A stretch of DNA of 64,000 bases from Coprinopsis marcescibilis. Lineage: Eukaryota; Basidiomycota; Agaricomycetes; Agaricales; Psathyrellaceae. The stretch is from NCBI GenBank assembly GCA_004369085.1, contig ML210176.1:164949-228948 (forward strand), read 5' to 3'. The notes below the pieces were generated by a model. That model was given only the letters and a program-made list of their open reading frames with translations. It was not told the origin of the DNA and ran no database searches. Below, one piece after another: positions 1-12,747 of the stretch (position 1 is its first letter; every line of letters starts with the position of its first letter). A program made the position numbers and the translations under genes.

Positions 1-1910
1 GTAGCCAACTTGTTGTTCACCACCGGAGTCACGGCAAAAGAGGATGCGCCGACGAAGATGGGGAACAATACGATAGAACGGGTATGCCCTTATCTTCTTG
101 ACCGAGCTCCGGGCACTGATTACTGGTTCTTGTAGACTGTACAACTACGAACACATTCGATATACCCACCTTACATCGACCAGGACCTCCAGAACCGGTA
201 TGGACTTTCTTCAGATATACGGTTACGCACAACTTACCTTCTGAAAGTTGGTGGGACTTCGGCGCAGATGCTTACATTGTATGTAAACTCCAAAATGAAC
301 TGAAGAATCTATTGTCATGACGCCTTTCACAGAACACCAACAAGCACGTTCGATTGACTCAGAACAAGGCATCGCAAACGGTTAGAAGACTCTCCAATAA
401 TATTCGATTCGATTTGACATTCTATTCGATTGCAGGGGTGGCTTTGGTCTCGCCTGGCGTTAACTGCTACAAACTGGGTTATCGAAGCCGAATTTAAAGT
501 CTGTTGCGCTCTCTCAATCTCAGTGTCTCATGTTTTCTGAGTTAACATGGCGATAGATTGACGGCCAACCCACTCACCTATATGGCGATGGCATGGCTAT
601 GTGGATTACAACCGAAAGAGCCCAAACTGGTCCTATCTTTGGAAGCAAAGGTAAACCGAAAGTTAACTTCGCGTAACTCGTCTTAACACCTCGTTGCAGA
701 TTACTTCAACGGCTTTGCTATCTTCCTTGACACGTTCGTACATCATTATTAGATCTCAGATCGGTATTCTCAAATATTTCTCCCAGTTACTCCAACGAAC
801 GACACAACTACGGCTTCCCTCGAGTCATTGGTGTCAAACTCGACGGCTCAACGAAATACGACTATCATAACGACGGGGACTCCCAAGCTCTCGGCAGCTG
901 CTCTGTAGGTCTACTCAACTCGGCTGAACTGCTCAAGCATTGACCAGTTTCTGTGCAGGCCGCGTTCCGCAGAACAAAAGTTGGCACCAAACTCAAGGTC
1001 ACCTACGTGAAGGACACCTTCCTCGACGTCAAAATTCAATACAAGGCCTGTAAGTCCTATAGAATACCATCGTCATATTGAAGCAACCGAAGCTGATATC
1101 TGGCTGACCAGGGGACACATGGACCGACTGCTTCTACATCCCAAACGTCTCGCTGCCAGCCAACCCCTTCATTGGCTTCACCGCCATGACCGGTGAAGTC
1201 CACGACGCACACGAGTAAGCACCTTCACCTAACCGTCAACAAAAATCGCCCTAACTAATATTTTCCCTCCTAGCATCATCTCCGTAACGTCCTACTCCGC
1301 CATCCTCTCCCCAGCAGATGCACCTCGCGACACAATCAAGAAAACGAACAGCTGGGGATTGTCGCGCAAGCACGACGAAGACTCCACCCCAGGCACCTGG
1401 TCCGGCTTCTTCCTCAAGCTCATCTTCTTCGGCGGCATCTGCGCCGGTGGCTGGTACGGATACAAGGAATACCAGCGTCGCCAGCGATACAGCGGATTCT
1501 CCTTCAACGGCCCCTCTAGCGCATCCACATACGGGCCCAACAGCGCATCTACGTATGGCCCCAACAGTGCCTCAACATTCGGACCAAACAGCGCCATGAG
1601 CTTTGGCGGTGGCTTGAACAGCGCCGCGAGCTACGGTGCGCCTCCGCATAGTGCTGCTTCGAGCTACGGTGGCCCGCCTAGTGCTGCTTCGAGCTACGGT
1701 GGCCCGCCCAGCGCTGCGAGCTACGGACCCAACAGCGCTTCGAGCTACGGCCCTAACAGTGCTTCAAACTACGGCCCCAACAGTCCTGGATTCGGCGGCC
1801 CACCGAGTGCCAGCAGCGTGTACAGCGGACCTACCAGCGCAAACTTCCGTGGCCCTCCCACCGGCGGTTCGAACTATGGCAACTACGCTGATAGCAAGCG
1901 GGCATTCTAG
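1..1910 (+). CDS. L-type (legume-like) cargo lectin, ERGIC-53/VIP36/Emp47 family, 5' partial
   Basis: Exons: <1-81, 136-197, 248-278, 333-380, 436-498, 557-650, 700-732, 787-904, 959-1049, 1112-1214, 1274-1910. The start lies left of the window; the first visible residues look like the end of a signal peptide. The spliced protein shows the family blocks PPYIDQDLQNRWWDFGADAY, RLTQNKASQTGWLWSRL, YGDGMAMWITTERAQ and NERHNYGFPRV, then a single membrane segment (GFFLKLIFFGGICAGGWYG). Family members are type I membrane lectins that bind high-mannose glycoproteins and cycle between ER and Golgi. The cytosolic tail is unusual: about 120 residues of Gly/Pro/Asn/Ser/Ala repeats of the GPNSAS kind instead of a short sorting tail. 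I see no KKxx-type ending; it ends ADSKRAF. Family call is firm; exact orthology (Emp46/47 or VIP36) is open. Confidence 0.93.
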
Positions 1911-3003
1911 TTCATCGTTAGATAGCGAGCGGAGATATATAATTTCGTATTTTACTTACTTTACACTTTGTAGTAGCGGCAGATCATTTATTTGTTGTAT
2001 CTTCTTTTTTTTTCATGCGACGGCCCAGACCTCCCCTTTGCTTGTATACATTGTGGACTCTCTTGAGAAGACGGTTTAATCGAAAGGTAGGTCTTAAACA
2101 GGGGTGACATTCGGTGAGGAGGACAGCGTCAAGGGCTACATACATATGCATCTGGACGAGAAACCCTATCCTACGAGAGAAATAGACAAACACAGAGAAG
2201 AGACGGTGTACAGAGAGCTATCTACTTGCATGAGGATTGGACATTGAGAAAAAATGCTACACTACAAATTGGTTGTGGGGGGAAATAACTACCTACTAAA
2301 ACAAAACAAAAAAAATGGGATGAACGGGAGAAAGAAAACGAGATATAAACAAGTATAAGGAAGGTTTGGAAATGCGTTATCCGGGATGCTGTATCGGTCT
2401 AAGCCAACCACCGGAAGCAGAAACCCCCAGGCGGGTCAAGGTGATAGACCAATGGGCTTGGTGGCACGTACATATAACCAGAAAAAGCACACCCTCTCGA
2501 CGAAACGAGGATGGGTGCATATAGCAGAAAAAAAGGGTCACAAAAGAAAACGGGTAGAGAATGAGAATGGGAAAGAACGAGAAGTAATAACTACAGCTAC
2601 GATAATTGGTTGAGAGAGATGTACTAACTACTACTATTGCTACGTAAAAAGGTTGTTGAATTGACTACTGCTACTAAGAGATGATGAGGGAGAAGATACT
2701 ATTGCTACTAAAGGGTTCCAGATGCAAGACAGAGACGAGATTGGGCGGATCGGATAGCTTCGAGAAAAAGAAGGACAGAGAGGAAGAGATGTTGGAGAAG
2801 CCGTGGGAAGAGAGGGCGGCGAGCGGAAGCGTAGGTGGCTTTGAATGAACGTAGTTGTTGGCTGTGTATATATGATCATTCGTAGAAAGGAACAGAAGAG
2901 TGAAACAGAAACACCAAACGAAGCGGAAACATCCGTCGAATCATTACATTATACAATGGAAGAGATGAAGATCTGGCACGCGATCGCGGCGCAGACTGCC
3001 GAA
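1911..3003. other. intergenic, between convergent genes
   Basis: This holds the 3' flanks of the lectin and transportin genes. It is purine-rich in places, with a short irregular CTACTG/CTATTG trinucleotide stretch near 2620-2715. The open frames here have no recognisable protein content. Confidence 0.6.
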
Positions 3004-6000
3004 TCAAACACCGTAACGTTGGGCCAATCGTTCCTGGATCGCAGGAGGGAACAACGCCACCTGAGCCGCCCAACCCTGTGCGTCGTGGTTCTTGAATCCT
3101 TGAAGAAGAGTTTGGAACATATTGTTCAGCTCTGGCGAGGGGTGGCTCCATCGGACGATGGAGTTGCAGAACCAGATCAGGCTCTACATACAAAGGGATC
3201 AGTAAGAACCGCCAGATGAATCCCGATAACCTCTCACCTTTGCGATGCCTGCAGGGTTCGTCTGGACAAGGGTGCACAGTCCACGGAAGGCAGAATCCTT
3301 TTCCTCGTTATCTCTAATTTCAAACAAGGCCTGGCACCACGCTTGAGCGAATTCACCAAGATGGGGGGCGACGATCTGAGGATGCATCAACCCGATGCGG
3401 CCAATGGACACGGCCGCGTTCTCGTGAAGACTTCTCGGAGCTTTGGGGTGCAACAGGATGGGGATCAAACGGGCAATGAGTGGGTTGACCCATTGCTGGA
3501 ACTCAGGGTCATCTGAAGAGATACACCCATCAGCACACGCTCCTGAAATTACAAAAGAAACACACCTCTTCCGTAGCGCAAAGCGACTTCACCGACACTC
3601 CAGGCAGCATTGTTTGAGGCACTGACGAACTCAAACTTGGGCTCAGGATCGAGCTGAAGGATCAACTCGTTCATGATGCCGGCCAGGTGTGGCTTCAACA
3701 ACGAAAAGCAGTTGACAGCCATATCCCCCACAAGGGCATATGCGGACTGCCTCACGGGTGCTTGGGGGTGTTTCAAGCATACGGTCAGGAGGTGCAAGAG
3801 ATGGGGGTTGCTCGTGTTGACAAACGGTTCCAAATGCATGCCAAGACCTTGTGTCAGACCTGACAGCAGGTCAAGGGCGACGACCAAGAACGACTTGTCG
3901 GGTTCTTCGAGATCAGGGTTTTGCTGGTACTGTTGATACTGCAAAAGGGATTTGTGCATGATGTTGCAGCATCTTTCGAACACAGGGCCGGCGTGAGGCA
4001 GGAACGCAGGACCCATTGCAATGGTCACCGATGCAAGGCACTAGAAGAAAATCAGTAAGTGGGCAAAAACCGTAAGGCAATACAACCCCTACCTCAAGCA
4101 AAGGAATTAGATCATCGTCATCGTCTTGAAGCTTGCTCCAACGTTTCGTGAGCGGAGGCATCAAGATATCCACGTAAAGTGGGTTGGAAAGTGCCCGACC
4201 GACTGCATCCGCGAGAGTTCCAACAGCATCATACAAGATGAGCATGTTCTTGTGTTGATATTTGTCGAACGCAAACACGAGATTGCGGAGCACAGGCTCT
4301 AGGTAAGGGGCCAGTTCGGAACCGGCATCTTCTTCCAGAGTGGCAAAGGCACTACAGCCTGCTTCTTGAACTCGCTTGTTGTTATCAAGAACCATGCGCA
4401 GTAGCTTTAAACGACGTAACGACATCAAACTCTTGGCCTATTAAACCGACTGAATTGGACTCACCCCTTCCATAGTAGGAATGAAGTAGTTGGCCTTGTG
4501 TTCTTCTGATATCGGCTGTGTGCACCAGCTTGCATAGCGACCGAGCGTCCAGCAGGTGATAGACCGCACCAGTGGCTATAGCGGAATATGATCAATGAAC
4601 TTATTCGACAAATCACCGAATGATGATCGCTCACCTTGGTATCGTTAAGCATATTGATGAGGTAGGGAATAAGGGTAGGAAGGTGAGGTTCGATTGCCTC
4701 GATGCAGCCTATGCGAACCAATCCATCAGCTGATTGCACATTCAAATTCTACAGATGTACGTCACCTTCGGCCATGGCTCCTAAGGCCAAAATACCACTC
4801 TCCCTTTGCAGCCATTCGCTACTCCATAGCTTCTCCTTCAGGGGACCAAGGAGGTGTCGCAAAAGTTCCCCGCTGAATCGCACAGCGAGAACGTCCAATG
4901 CCGCCGCAGCACATTTGCGGAGGTTCCACTCGGTCGACATTTCGTCAGCAAAGTCGTCGTCGTCGAAATCGTAATCGTCTTCATCGTCCGAGTCAATCGT
5001 TTCTTCTCCATAAGCACCAACACGTTGTTTGGGGGCTTCGGTCGGCTCGCCGTTCGCATCACGTTCGTAGGAGTGAGTCTTGCCGCCTCCATAGTGCCTT
5101 GGCTTGATATCGGTTTCCTTGTCGGGGACATGCGAATCGTCAACGTCGCCTTCGAGCCAGAGAAGATCATCTTCCCCATAAACCATGCAATCCAAAAGAA
5201 CCGGAGCAACCTTGTCAAGCAATGGCTGCAGGTACGGCACAAGCTCCTGATCCTCTGCGAACGTCAGCCAGAACTCGCAGGCTTCGAGCGCCACATTCTC
5301 GTTCTTGTCCTTGGTCGAATAAAGCATGTATTCAGCGACGTTTGCCATCTCGGGCATGAGCTTGTCTGGCCTTGCCGCCAAAAGCAGGACAAGGGCTTGG
5401 CAAACATGGCGGCGGACGGAGGGGTCGTCATCTGATGCCCGTTTGAAGAGACAGGCAATAAATGCGTCGATATGGGTGAACAACGATTGACAGTTGACGG
5501 GGACAAAGTAAGAGAGACAAGCAACCGCATGAGATCGCATTTTGGGCGATGGGTGCTCCGAGAGTTGCAGGAATTTTGGAATCATGTAGTCCAGCGGGCG
5601 CGTTCCGCCGATTTCGACATCCATTTTACGCGGATAGTCTTCACAAGCCTTCTCCAGAGCGTTGAAGGCAGCCTGAACATCAAACGAATTGAGTCAGCAT
5701 CATGATATAAGCCCGGTTTGAAAGATCGAGAACGCCGTTAGCAGAAACAATGACATTGACAGCAGGGAGAACTGCAGCGATGAGCTCGAACGAGCAGTGA
5801 ATCGTTGAGAACGCAACTGTTTGCTAGAAAACGTAGGAAAATCGTGTTTTTGGGGAACTGTACTCACCTCCTGCCGATCAACATCGGGGCTATCCAACGC
5901 GTTGACGAGGTGTTGGAGACATTCTGGCCAATTCTTTGGCTCGAGGACACCGAGGAAAGTCACGATATCCTGACTCGCCGCGTTGCGAATCATGATGGAG

Positions 6001-6372
6001 GAGTCGGTGAAGGCCTGGAGGACGGCAGCCTTGACGAAATCTGCGACTTCTGGGGGTACACTTAGGATGTATCGGGCATTGTTCTTCAAAAGAAATCCTG
6101 CGATTGTCCGTATACGATCCTCTTCCTGAGGCATCGAGCTGAGGATGTAGGCCAAATAGGCGATGTACTCTGGGGAGCGCGTGAACTGGTTGAGTTTCTA
6201 TGTGTGGCACAGCGACACGAACAATGAGCACCCGTGGTTGCAGGCAGAGAAAGAGTTATAGGGGACATACTTCAGTGATGTTGCGCTGAGCAGCATTGTT
6301 CACTGCGGTAGATTCGTGGATAGTCTGCAGGATCTCCTGCAAACCAGCAGGATTTGGGGACCAGGGGGCCAT
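3004..6372 (-). CDS. transportin (karyopherin beta-2, Kap104-type nuclear import receptor)
   Basis: Exons on the minus strand: 6372-6271, 6197-5868, 5672-4766, 4708-4635, 4575-4465, 4404-4093, 4040-3566, 3512-3238, 3183-3004; 921 aa, close to the family length. It imports PY-NLS cargo such as RNA-binding proteins and releases it on RanGTP. Supporting blocks include PKFLQLSEHPSPKMRSHAVA, NENVALEACEFWLTFAED, PLVRSITCWTLGRYASW, KRVQEAGCSAFATLEE and FAFDKYQHKNMLILYDAVGT, which line up with transportin HEAT repeats, and a C-terminus ending AQRYGV. The long acidic loop (about residues 330-410, rich in Asp/Glu with EETIDSDDEDDYDFDDDD) is the H8 loop that couples RanGTP binding to cargo release. The 195-nt intron 5673-5867 is much longer than the others (50-75 nt). 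Confidence 0.95.
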
Positions 6373-7533
6373 TGTGGCGTTAAAATCGTGTCGAACGTGG
6401 TGTTTTGGGTTTGGACGATGTCGATTCACAGTAGTAGAAGGAATATAAAGACAAAAAGGGCTGAGAATGGGGTAGAACGCTTTGGTAAACGAATAGGCTG
6501 GGCCACCGTCAATATCTTTCGGCGGTTACCTCTTTGTGTACATCTGTTGATCGTGAACCATTTGTCACACAGGTCACGGCCATCCAACAATTATTTCACT
6601 AGAACAGCATCCTACGATTATCACCGTCCAATGCAATACAATCCCACACAGTAAATTAATCGGACATGAGGCTTCGAGGAGGTATTCGTATTCTCCTGCT
6701 ATCTTCCGAAAGCCAGGCAGTGGCCTTCTCCGAAGAATCCGCTGATACCATCATTGCGTGCACTGGCCTATCCCTTTCTCTGCGTTTCGAATTCAACTGC
6801 CCACTCGAGAGGAATACGAACTTTTACTGTTCCAAGGCGTCACGGCCAAAGAGCGGTCCAAAGAAACTGACATCTGCCACTGGCACCTGCGGAACGGTAC
6901 TAGTAGCAATTGCACTGGCAGCTCTGGGGCAAGGATCCTGAGGTACTCTCAATGCTCAGCATGTTCCAGGCCCGTACAGCCAACGTGCACATTGCAGTTG
7001 AGATTCGATTAAGAGCAAAAGAAGGCCAAGAAACGTGTTTACGGTGCGTTTCGTTTGATATTGATCTAATCGCAAAACCCCTGCACCTCAAGTCCGATTG
7101 ATCCACTAGCATAACGCGTGTATGGAATGTTTTCCCAATCAAGTATGGTCAAGTCAGTCACGGACGACAATGGTCCAAGAGGCTGTAAACAACACGATGT
7201 CAAGCTTTCAAGCCCCGGTCCCATTCCCCCAACCTGAATACAGCGGCTTCGGGCGTCATCCCTTCGACAAAGATCACAAACCATCCTCTCCACGGTAGAT
7301 CGCCGAGAACAAGATATAACATCGTACCTTATCGATTGTCTTAAGAACCTCATTCCGGGCCTATCTCGGTCAAATGAATGGTGGCAAACGTCCAATCGGT
7401 ATTAAATCATCACCCCCAACGTTAATCTATTCTCTATCGGGGAAGGTCGATTTCATATCTCAGTTTACAATCGACAGGCCAAAAAGATCGTTTCCTTTGC
7501 TCACCTATGGAGTAGTCTGTCTATGCATCGAGG
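6373..7533. other. intergenic, transportin promoter and FSH 3' flank
   Basis: Both neighbours are on the minus strand. Open frames on both strands were read and none has recognisable domains or a consistent splice pattern. Confidence 0.5.
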
Positions 7534-8891
7534 TCACAACTTGAGAGTAGCAGGAGTCAACGAACCACTCCCGGTCGCAGCATACTCAGGCTGGGGGGTC
7601 ACAGTCCCAGAATAACTAGACACAGGCGTCACCGCCCCAGCCTCCGGAGACCGATGGTCCCCACTGGGATTAGCCAAATACGCCGCCAAAAACTTCCTCC
7701 ATGGACCCTTGCTCGGGACAAAATGACCTAAAAAAAGAGTTTCTCTAGTTACTCTGGAGAAAAGCAGTTGGAACGTATGAACAGACCTCCCAGATGCTCC
7801 TCCACCCGCTTGGTATGCGAAACCTCCAACAGTTTATGCGAGCGTTCCTCCACAACCACAACATCCGTCTTGCCAATAACGTGCAAAGTCGGCGTGTTGA
7901 ACCCTTTCTCCCAAAGCGGGTCACAGAAAGGATCTTCTACTTTGAATCCTGACACAGCGACACAGAATTCACTGATTGGTAGAGGCATCATCTTCAGTTG
8001 AGAAGTCAAGGCAATTATACTTTGAAGAAACGTACAACGGTGGGTGGGGTGGTTTCCCATCAACCAAAAACGGGGGGTAGACCTCTGGATTCTCGAGCTA
8101 TAGTGTACACAGACAGTCAACACCCGCCAGACGGAAACGATGGACGAACCACTCACCAAAGCAGCAACTACAGCCGCAAAGGCTGCACCCTGACTGAAAC
8201 AATCCTCAATTAATTCCCCCTCCTAGGAACGCGTCATATCGACCCACCTAAACCCAAATACGCCCTATAACGCCAACCAAGAGAACAGAAACTCCCGTCA
8301 GCTAGTACAACCGACCTCAGCAAAACGGAAACTCACATCAAACTTCCGCTTCAACAACGCCTCCTTCACAACCATAATGCTCTCTTCCAAGCCATACGCT
8401 GCCGTCCGCTCAAGGTTCGGCTTCCACCACGCACGCGGCGTAAGACTAGGATCGCTCTCTACAGCGATGCTTGCTTCGTTCGCCTGCACCTCTGCCCGCA
8501 ATCCAAGCTCCTCCAACCGCGTAGAATTAAATACGAGGTCGGCTGGCTGCAAGATATGCGGCGCGTCGATGAACACTAGAAATAGCAGCTGGTGTTAGAC
8601 AGAAGCAAAGGCCAGTACATATGAGGTCTGCAAGTGCTCACCAAACTCGACGTTCTTGCATTCCTTCCTCAACGCTCCTATCTACAAACCTCGTCAACTC
8701 CCAAGGACTGCAAATAGCTCTTTAAAGCTTCAGGATGAAAGAGAAACACCCACCCGTTTGCTGAAGATGACAGCATTCTGGGAATACCTGCCACAAATTA
8801 CACGGCCAAGATGGTGAGCATCTATTTGACGTATACGAAACTAGTTGGCCTAGGACTCGACTCACCCATGCAATACCAATACAGTCTTCAT
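7534..8891 (-). CDS. FSH-family serine hydrolase (DUF341-type alpha/beta hydrolase)
   Basis: Exons: 8891-8866, 8787-8754, 8681-8642, 8575-8337, 8264-8248, 8193-8157, 8097-8032, 7991-7787, 7727-7534; 285 aa. The start MKTVLVLHGYSQNAVIFSKR and the blocks IDAPHILQPAD, GFSQGAAFAAVV, PTLHVIGKTDVVV and EHLGGHFVPS match the yeast Fsh1-3 / lovastatin-hydrolase family. The nucleophile is Ser119 in GFSQG; the likely Asp is in GKTDVV and the His in GGHFVPS. A 17-nt microexon (8248-8264) ends inside the Ser119 codon. The 40-nt intron 7992-8031 is very short and is the least certain boundary. About 55 residues at the C-terminus are Ser/Thr/Pro-rich and extra to the fold. The physiological substrate cannot be told from sequence. 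Confidence 0.9.
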
Positions 8892-9792
8892 CCCGGTCCG
8901 ATTTATAAAGGGTTTCGTAGTAGGGGTGTATATGCAAGCGGAAGTTCGAAATCCTTTCAAGCCAGATAAAGTCGCTCTAAGCTGACTAGACCGAGTAGAT
9001 GGTGATGCACTGTCTCCGAGCCCGCTCTGCCCGTATAGTGGTCGGAGAACCGTACGAACGCGTGCACCCAGCCGATGCAAACTTAACAAGCAAGCTCCCA
9101 GCGTTATCGCAAGCCCTATGACTATGCTGTAGGAGGGTCCAGATCAAGATGCAGGGAAAGGTGGTGGTGGTATCGAAACAACGAGCGCCTCCTCAATTGA
9201 TCCCAACTATGTAAACTCGGTTCGGGTCAAATAAATACCCGATCAATGCACAAAATTATAACCTCGACACCGGCAATGTCATACATAGGTTCACGGTGTC
9301 AACAGGGACTCCGGCTCAGAAACACGCTCAAACGAGTGGGCTGGCATTGTTGTAAACCTCACAGTCCTCAAAAAACGTGCCTTTGTACTCTCGGCAGGCT
9401 CAACTGCCTTCAAGTTCCTAGGACATTGGCTCCATCGATGTCATCGTCTCTTCCTTCGGCTGTGTCGCATTTTTGACGTTGAGCCGTCCATGGCCAGCTT
9501 CGAACTGACAAGTGACAGGGAAACCGAGGTGGACATGGGTTTCGATACACCACTGAATCGTTCGTCCCTATTCCCTGTCCTTATGTGGCCTTATCCCCTA
9601 CGCGAATCAAGCACTACCATCACCCCTAGCAACATTGAGACGAGACCCAGTCCCATGCCTGGGAGACTCTTTCTCTGTTCGTTGAAAAAGTGGTGGTTGA
9701 AAGAAGTTTGTATATTTGTAGCAACAGGGTACTTCGTATTGTGTTATCTGCAATGTCAATTCGAAACGTGCTTTCGCGTCTAGGCAGCGATT
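8892..9792. other. intergenic, FSH promoter and SET 3' flank
   Basis: About 0.9 kb between two minus-strand genes. A plus-strand open frame at 9490-9783 starts with ATG but has no recognisable domain and lies in the FSH upstream region, so I do not call it. Confidence 0.5.
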
Positions 9793-11044
9793 TTAATCGG
9801 AAGGTCCGAAGAGCGAGTCCATGAAGAGGTCTTCCTCCTCCTCTTCAACCACCCGCCGCTGTTTCGCTAAATAAAAAAGTTACCGATTCCACAAACAGCG
9901 CAAAACGAGGGAGGAACTGACCTTGGCTCTCTCGAAACTTGCGCCTCGCACCCCATTTCGGGAAATTCCCAACCGGGTTTTCAAGGTACCTTTCAAGCTC
10001 TGCCGCAAGTTCAGGATCCCCAACAGCCACCAGCTGTCTCGTACGTTCAGCATAGACCCTAAACTGGTCTTCGTCCCCAAGTTCCGCATAGCACCGCATG
10101 ATCTCCTCCAAGAACAGAGGCAAGAGCGCGTCCAGCCCTTCTTTCTCTATCAGCGGGATCACAGCGAGGTGAGATTCGATAACAAAGGTATCGGGGAGAC
10201 ACAGATCCATGCTCCATTTACGGTAGGACGGGTGCGTGTTGACGTACGTCCCGAGAAACGCTCGCGCCGCGTCCGATTTTTCCTGCGCCTCGGGATCGGC
10301 GAACGTACACCACTTGCAATCACACGTGAACTTGTAGTCGCCCTCTAGTTTTACGAGACGGGTGGAACGCGGTTGCAGAAGGTCCGTGTAGTTTTTCGTG
10401 ATCTCTTCCCCTGCCGCGATGGAGCGCAGGGCGTAGAGCCGTGCGCTGAGGTTTGGGAGAAACCACTTGTAGGACGCGTTGGGGCCGCATGCGTGGTTGC
10501 AGCGGTTGATTTTTGGGCATACGCCGCCGTAGTGCTTTGCGTGCGGTTTCGAGAGGTGTGGGTCGGATTCCGAGTCGGAGGGAAAGTGGAAGCCGAGTGT
10601 GAGGGCGTTGGTCCGCGCGACGCCTTCGACTATGCTTGGGCACTCGTCCTTGCTCCTGCAATTCGCCATCGTCTCCATCTCTGCGTATGTGCTCTCCGTG
10701 ATGCCTTGGCCTAGCCTTTCGTAGCTCTCGTAGCTCGAAGAGTCTTCGAGTGGGAGTGCGGGGAGGATGAAGATGGGGTGTTCGAGCTTGATCAGGGTGC
10801 CTGGCAGGATCGGGCGGCTCGCGAACATCGCGTATCCCCTGTCCTCCGTTTTACGTACGACGAAGGGCTCGTCGATGGGTGGTGGGAGTGCATTGGGCAG
10901 TGGGTTGGGCAGAAGCGGTATCATCGATGGGTGGAGGAGGGCTGGTATTTCTGTTGGTGCGGTGTTGGGCAGGGTGGGGGACAGGGTGATTGTGTGGTGC
11001 ACGTAGGGACTTGGGACTGGTGATACGCATTTTGGTGAAGGCAT
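9793..11044 (-). CDS. SET-domain protein, SMYD-like
   Basis: Two exons, 11044-9922 and 9866-9793; 398 aa. The SET core is visible: RGYAMFASRPILPG near residue 68, NRCNHACGPNASYKW (the NHxCxPN block), GEEITKNYTDLLQP, and the post-SET cysteines CDCKWC. These are the S-adenosylmethionine and zinc-binding signatures of SMYD-like lysine methyltransferases; no MYND finger is present. The C-terminal third looks like a helical TPR-like tail. The small second exon adds an acidic end (VVEEEEEDLFMDSLFGPSD). The intron uses an acceptor at TTATTTAG; the other nearby AG would terminate early. Substrate unknown. Confidence 0.85.
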
Positions 11045-11498
11045 ACTATCATTGTCTTTTTAGTTGGAGGGAATTTGGGTTGGGGTTATTGTGGTTGTGG
11101 TCGTGGAAGATGCTGGTGGTAGATCCCAAATTTAGCTGCGAGCTGCAGTGCCACCGTCGGAAAAAAATTCGGTCCACCGGAGGTTCGGCATGCTGATCAT
11201 CGTAGGGCAGAGACCAGAGACCCAATAGAACTTATCAGAGAGAAAGCATGTAGATATTATTACAACGAGCAGATATTATCATTATAACAAGCAGATATTA
11301 TGGTAACGCACGGCCATTCACCGTCCACCACCTCCAGTTAACCCCCAACTCGATGGGAGACTCTACCGGTGGGGATCCTCGGGACTCGACCGTGCTACCA
11401 GCGTCCAAACACACGAAACCCATCGTCGTGCAAAGGCCCAATCTTGCATTTCCATTCGCACCCACCGCCGACCGCAACACAAGCAAGTGAGGAACAAT
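11045..11498. other. intergenic, SET promoter and carrier 3' flank
   Basis: About 450 bp between two minus-strand genes. A short AT-rich motif with ATATTAT recurs near 11252-11300. No coding content is seen. Confidence 0.5.
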
Positions 11499-12747
11499 TT
11501 ACTCCGAGTGCAAATCGTCCTCGTTGATTCTCGGCTGCACCTGCTCAATGAGGGTGCTCACGCGTTCATAGACAGCGAACACGATAGCCTGGCCAGGTGC
11601 TACACGGAGCACACGGGGCGTGATACCCTTGTAGAAGGACTTCACACCCTCGTGTTTCCACATATCAGCAGCAATGGCGGTGATACGTTGGAATGCTGAT
11701 TGGCCGGGGACGGCAGTAGCCTTTTGCAGACCTGAAAAGCAAAGGGGCATTCATTGGCGGGGAACGGTAAGAAGTAAGAGGAATGCGCGTACGAGTCTTG
11801 ATGGTATCGATTGGTGCATTTGAGAATGGACCCATGGCACCAGAGATGAGACCAATCAACATGTGTTGGTACGAAGGAAGTTCAATCAAGTCTGGTTGCA
11901 GTTTTTGCGCAAACTTTTTGATTTCCTGGTAGGCAGTGAAGTTGGCACCTGTCGATAATTCCCAATGTAAGCGGAGGAACGGAAAGCGAGAAAATGTAAA
12001 CAAAAATACGAACCCTGGTTGGTTGCTTGACGCAAAGCGGTCAAAGATACGCCACGGTAGAGAGTGGCGAAACCTTCTTCCCTGACAATGGTATAAACGG
12101 CGTGGGCTGCATTGCGGTATCTCGGAGCTTCCAGGGGGTCGGCCAAAGAGTGTTGTTGCGCTTGCAATCGGATTTTCACGACCTCCATAGGTGTTACCAC
12201 CGCGACGGCTTCAGTGACACCAGCACCCAAACCAGCTGTTGCGAAAAGTCGATAAATGACGCAAAACTTAGTAAGATAGGGAACTACGGACCAATGAAGA
12301 TTCCTCCAACACTAGTCTTCCCAGTCTCCTTGTTGGCGAGGTAACCCTTGTAAGCCTCGAAACTGGCGAAGCGAATGGCCATCTTGGGCACAATGCCCGA
12401 CAAAACGGCACCAAGACCCTTGTAAAGTGCAAGGGGTGTTTCGCGTTTCACGATGTAGGCACCGGTCGCGAAGAAGCCACGAGCTTTCGTCTGGTGGGAT
12501 GGATTTAGAATTCAACTGACTCAGAGTGACGAGAGACATACCCCTGGTGCTCGTCCAGACTTTGAGAGCTGCATGCGAACCTTGATGGTGTCTAGGGGCT
12601 GGCATACGAGCTAGAGGGCTTGTATGAGCCTCTGTGTGTAGACGTAAGTGGAGCGGGTCTACTCACGGCTTCACAAGCCCCAGCAAGGCCTCCAGCCGTA
12701 ATGTGAGTGGCGAACCCAACGGGCTTCTTGTTACCGGATCTTGACAT
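11499..12747 (-). CDS. SFC1: mitochondrial succinate-fumarate carrier (Sfc1/Acr1-type)
   Basis: Exons: 12747-12667, 12610-12542, 12490-12292, 12235-12014, 11948-11793, 11731-11499; 319 aa, the usual length of mitochondrial carriers. Three carrier signatures sit in the three repeats: PLDTIKVR, PMEVVKIR and PIDTIKTR. Sfc1-specific stretches include LYKGLGAVLSGIVPKMAIRF, AGLGAGVTEAVAVVTPMEVV, YRGVSLTALRQATNQGANFT and SGAMGPFSNAPIDTIKTRLQ. Sfc1 exchanges cytosolic succinate for mitochondrial fumarate across the inner membrane and supports growth on C2 compounds and acetyl-CoA precursors. It would serve the same metabolism as the carrier and dehydrogenase at 38.6-41.9 kb, though they are not adjacent. 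Confidence 0.93.

Noticed and set aside
9490..9783. 97-codon plus-strand frame
   Set aside because: Lies in the upstream region of the FSH gene and beside the SET 3' end, without domain or splice support.
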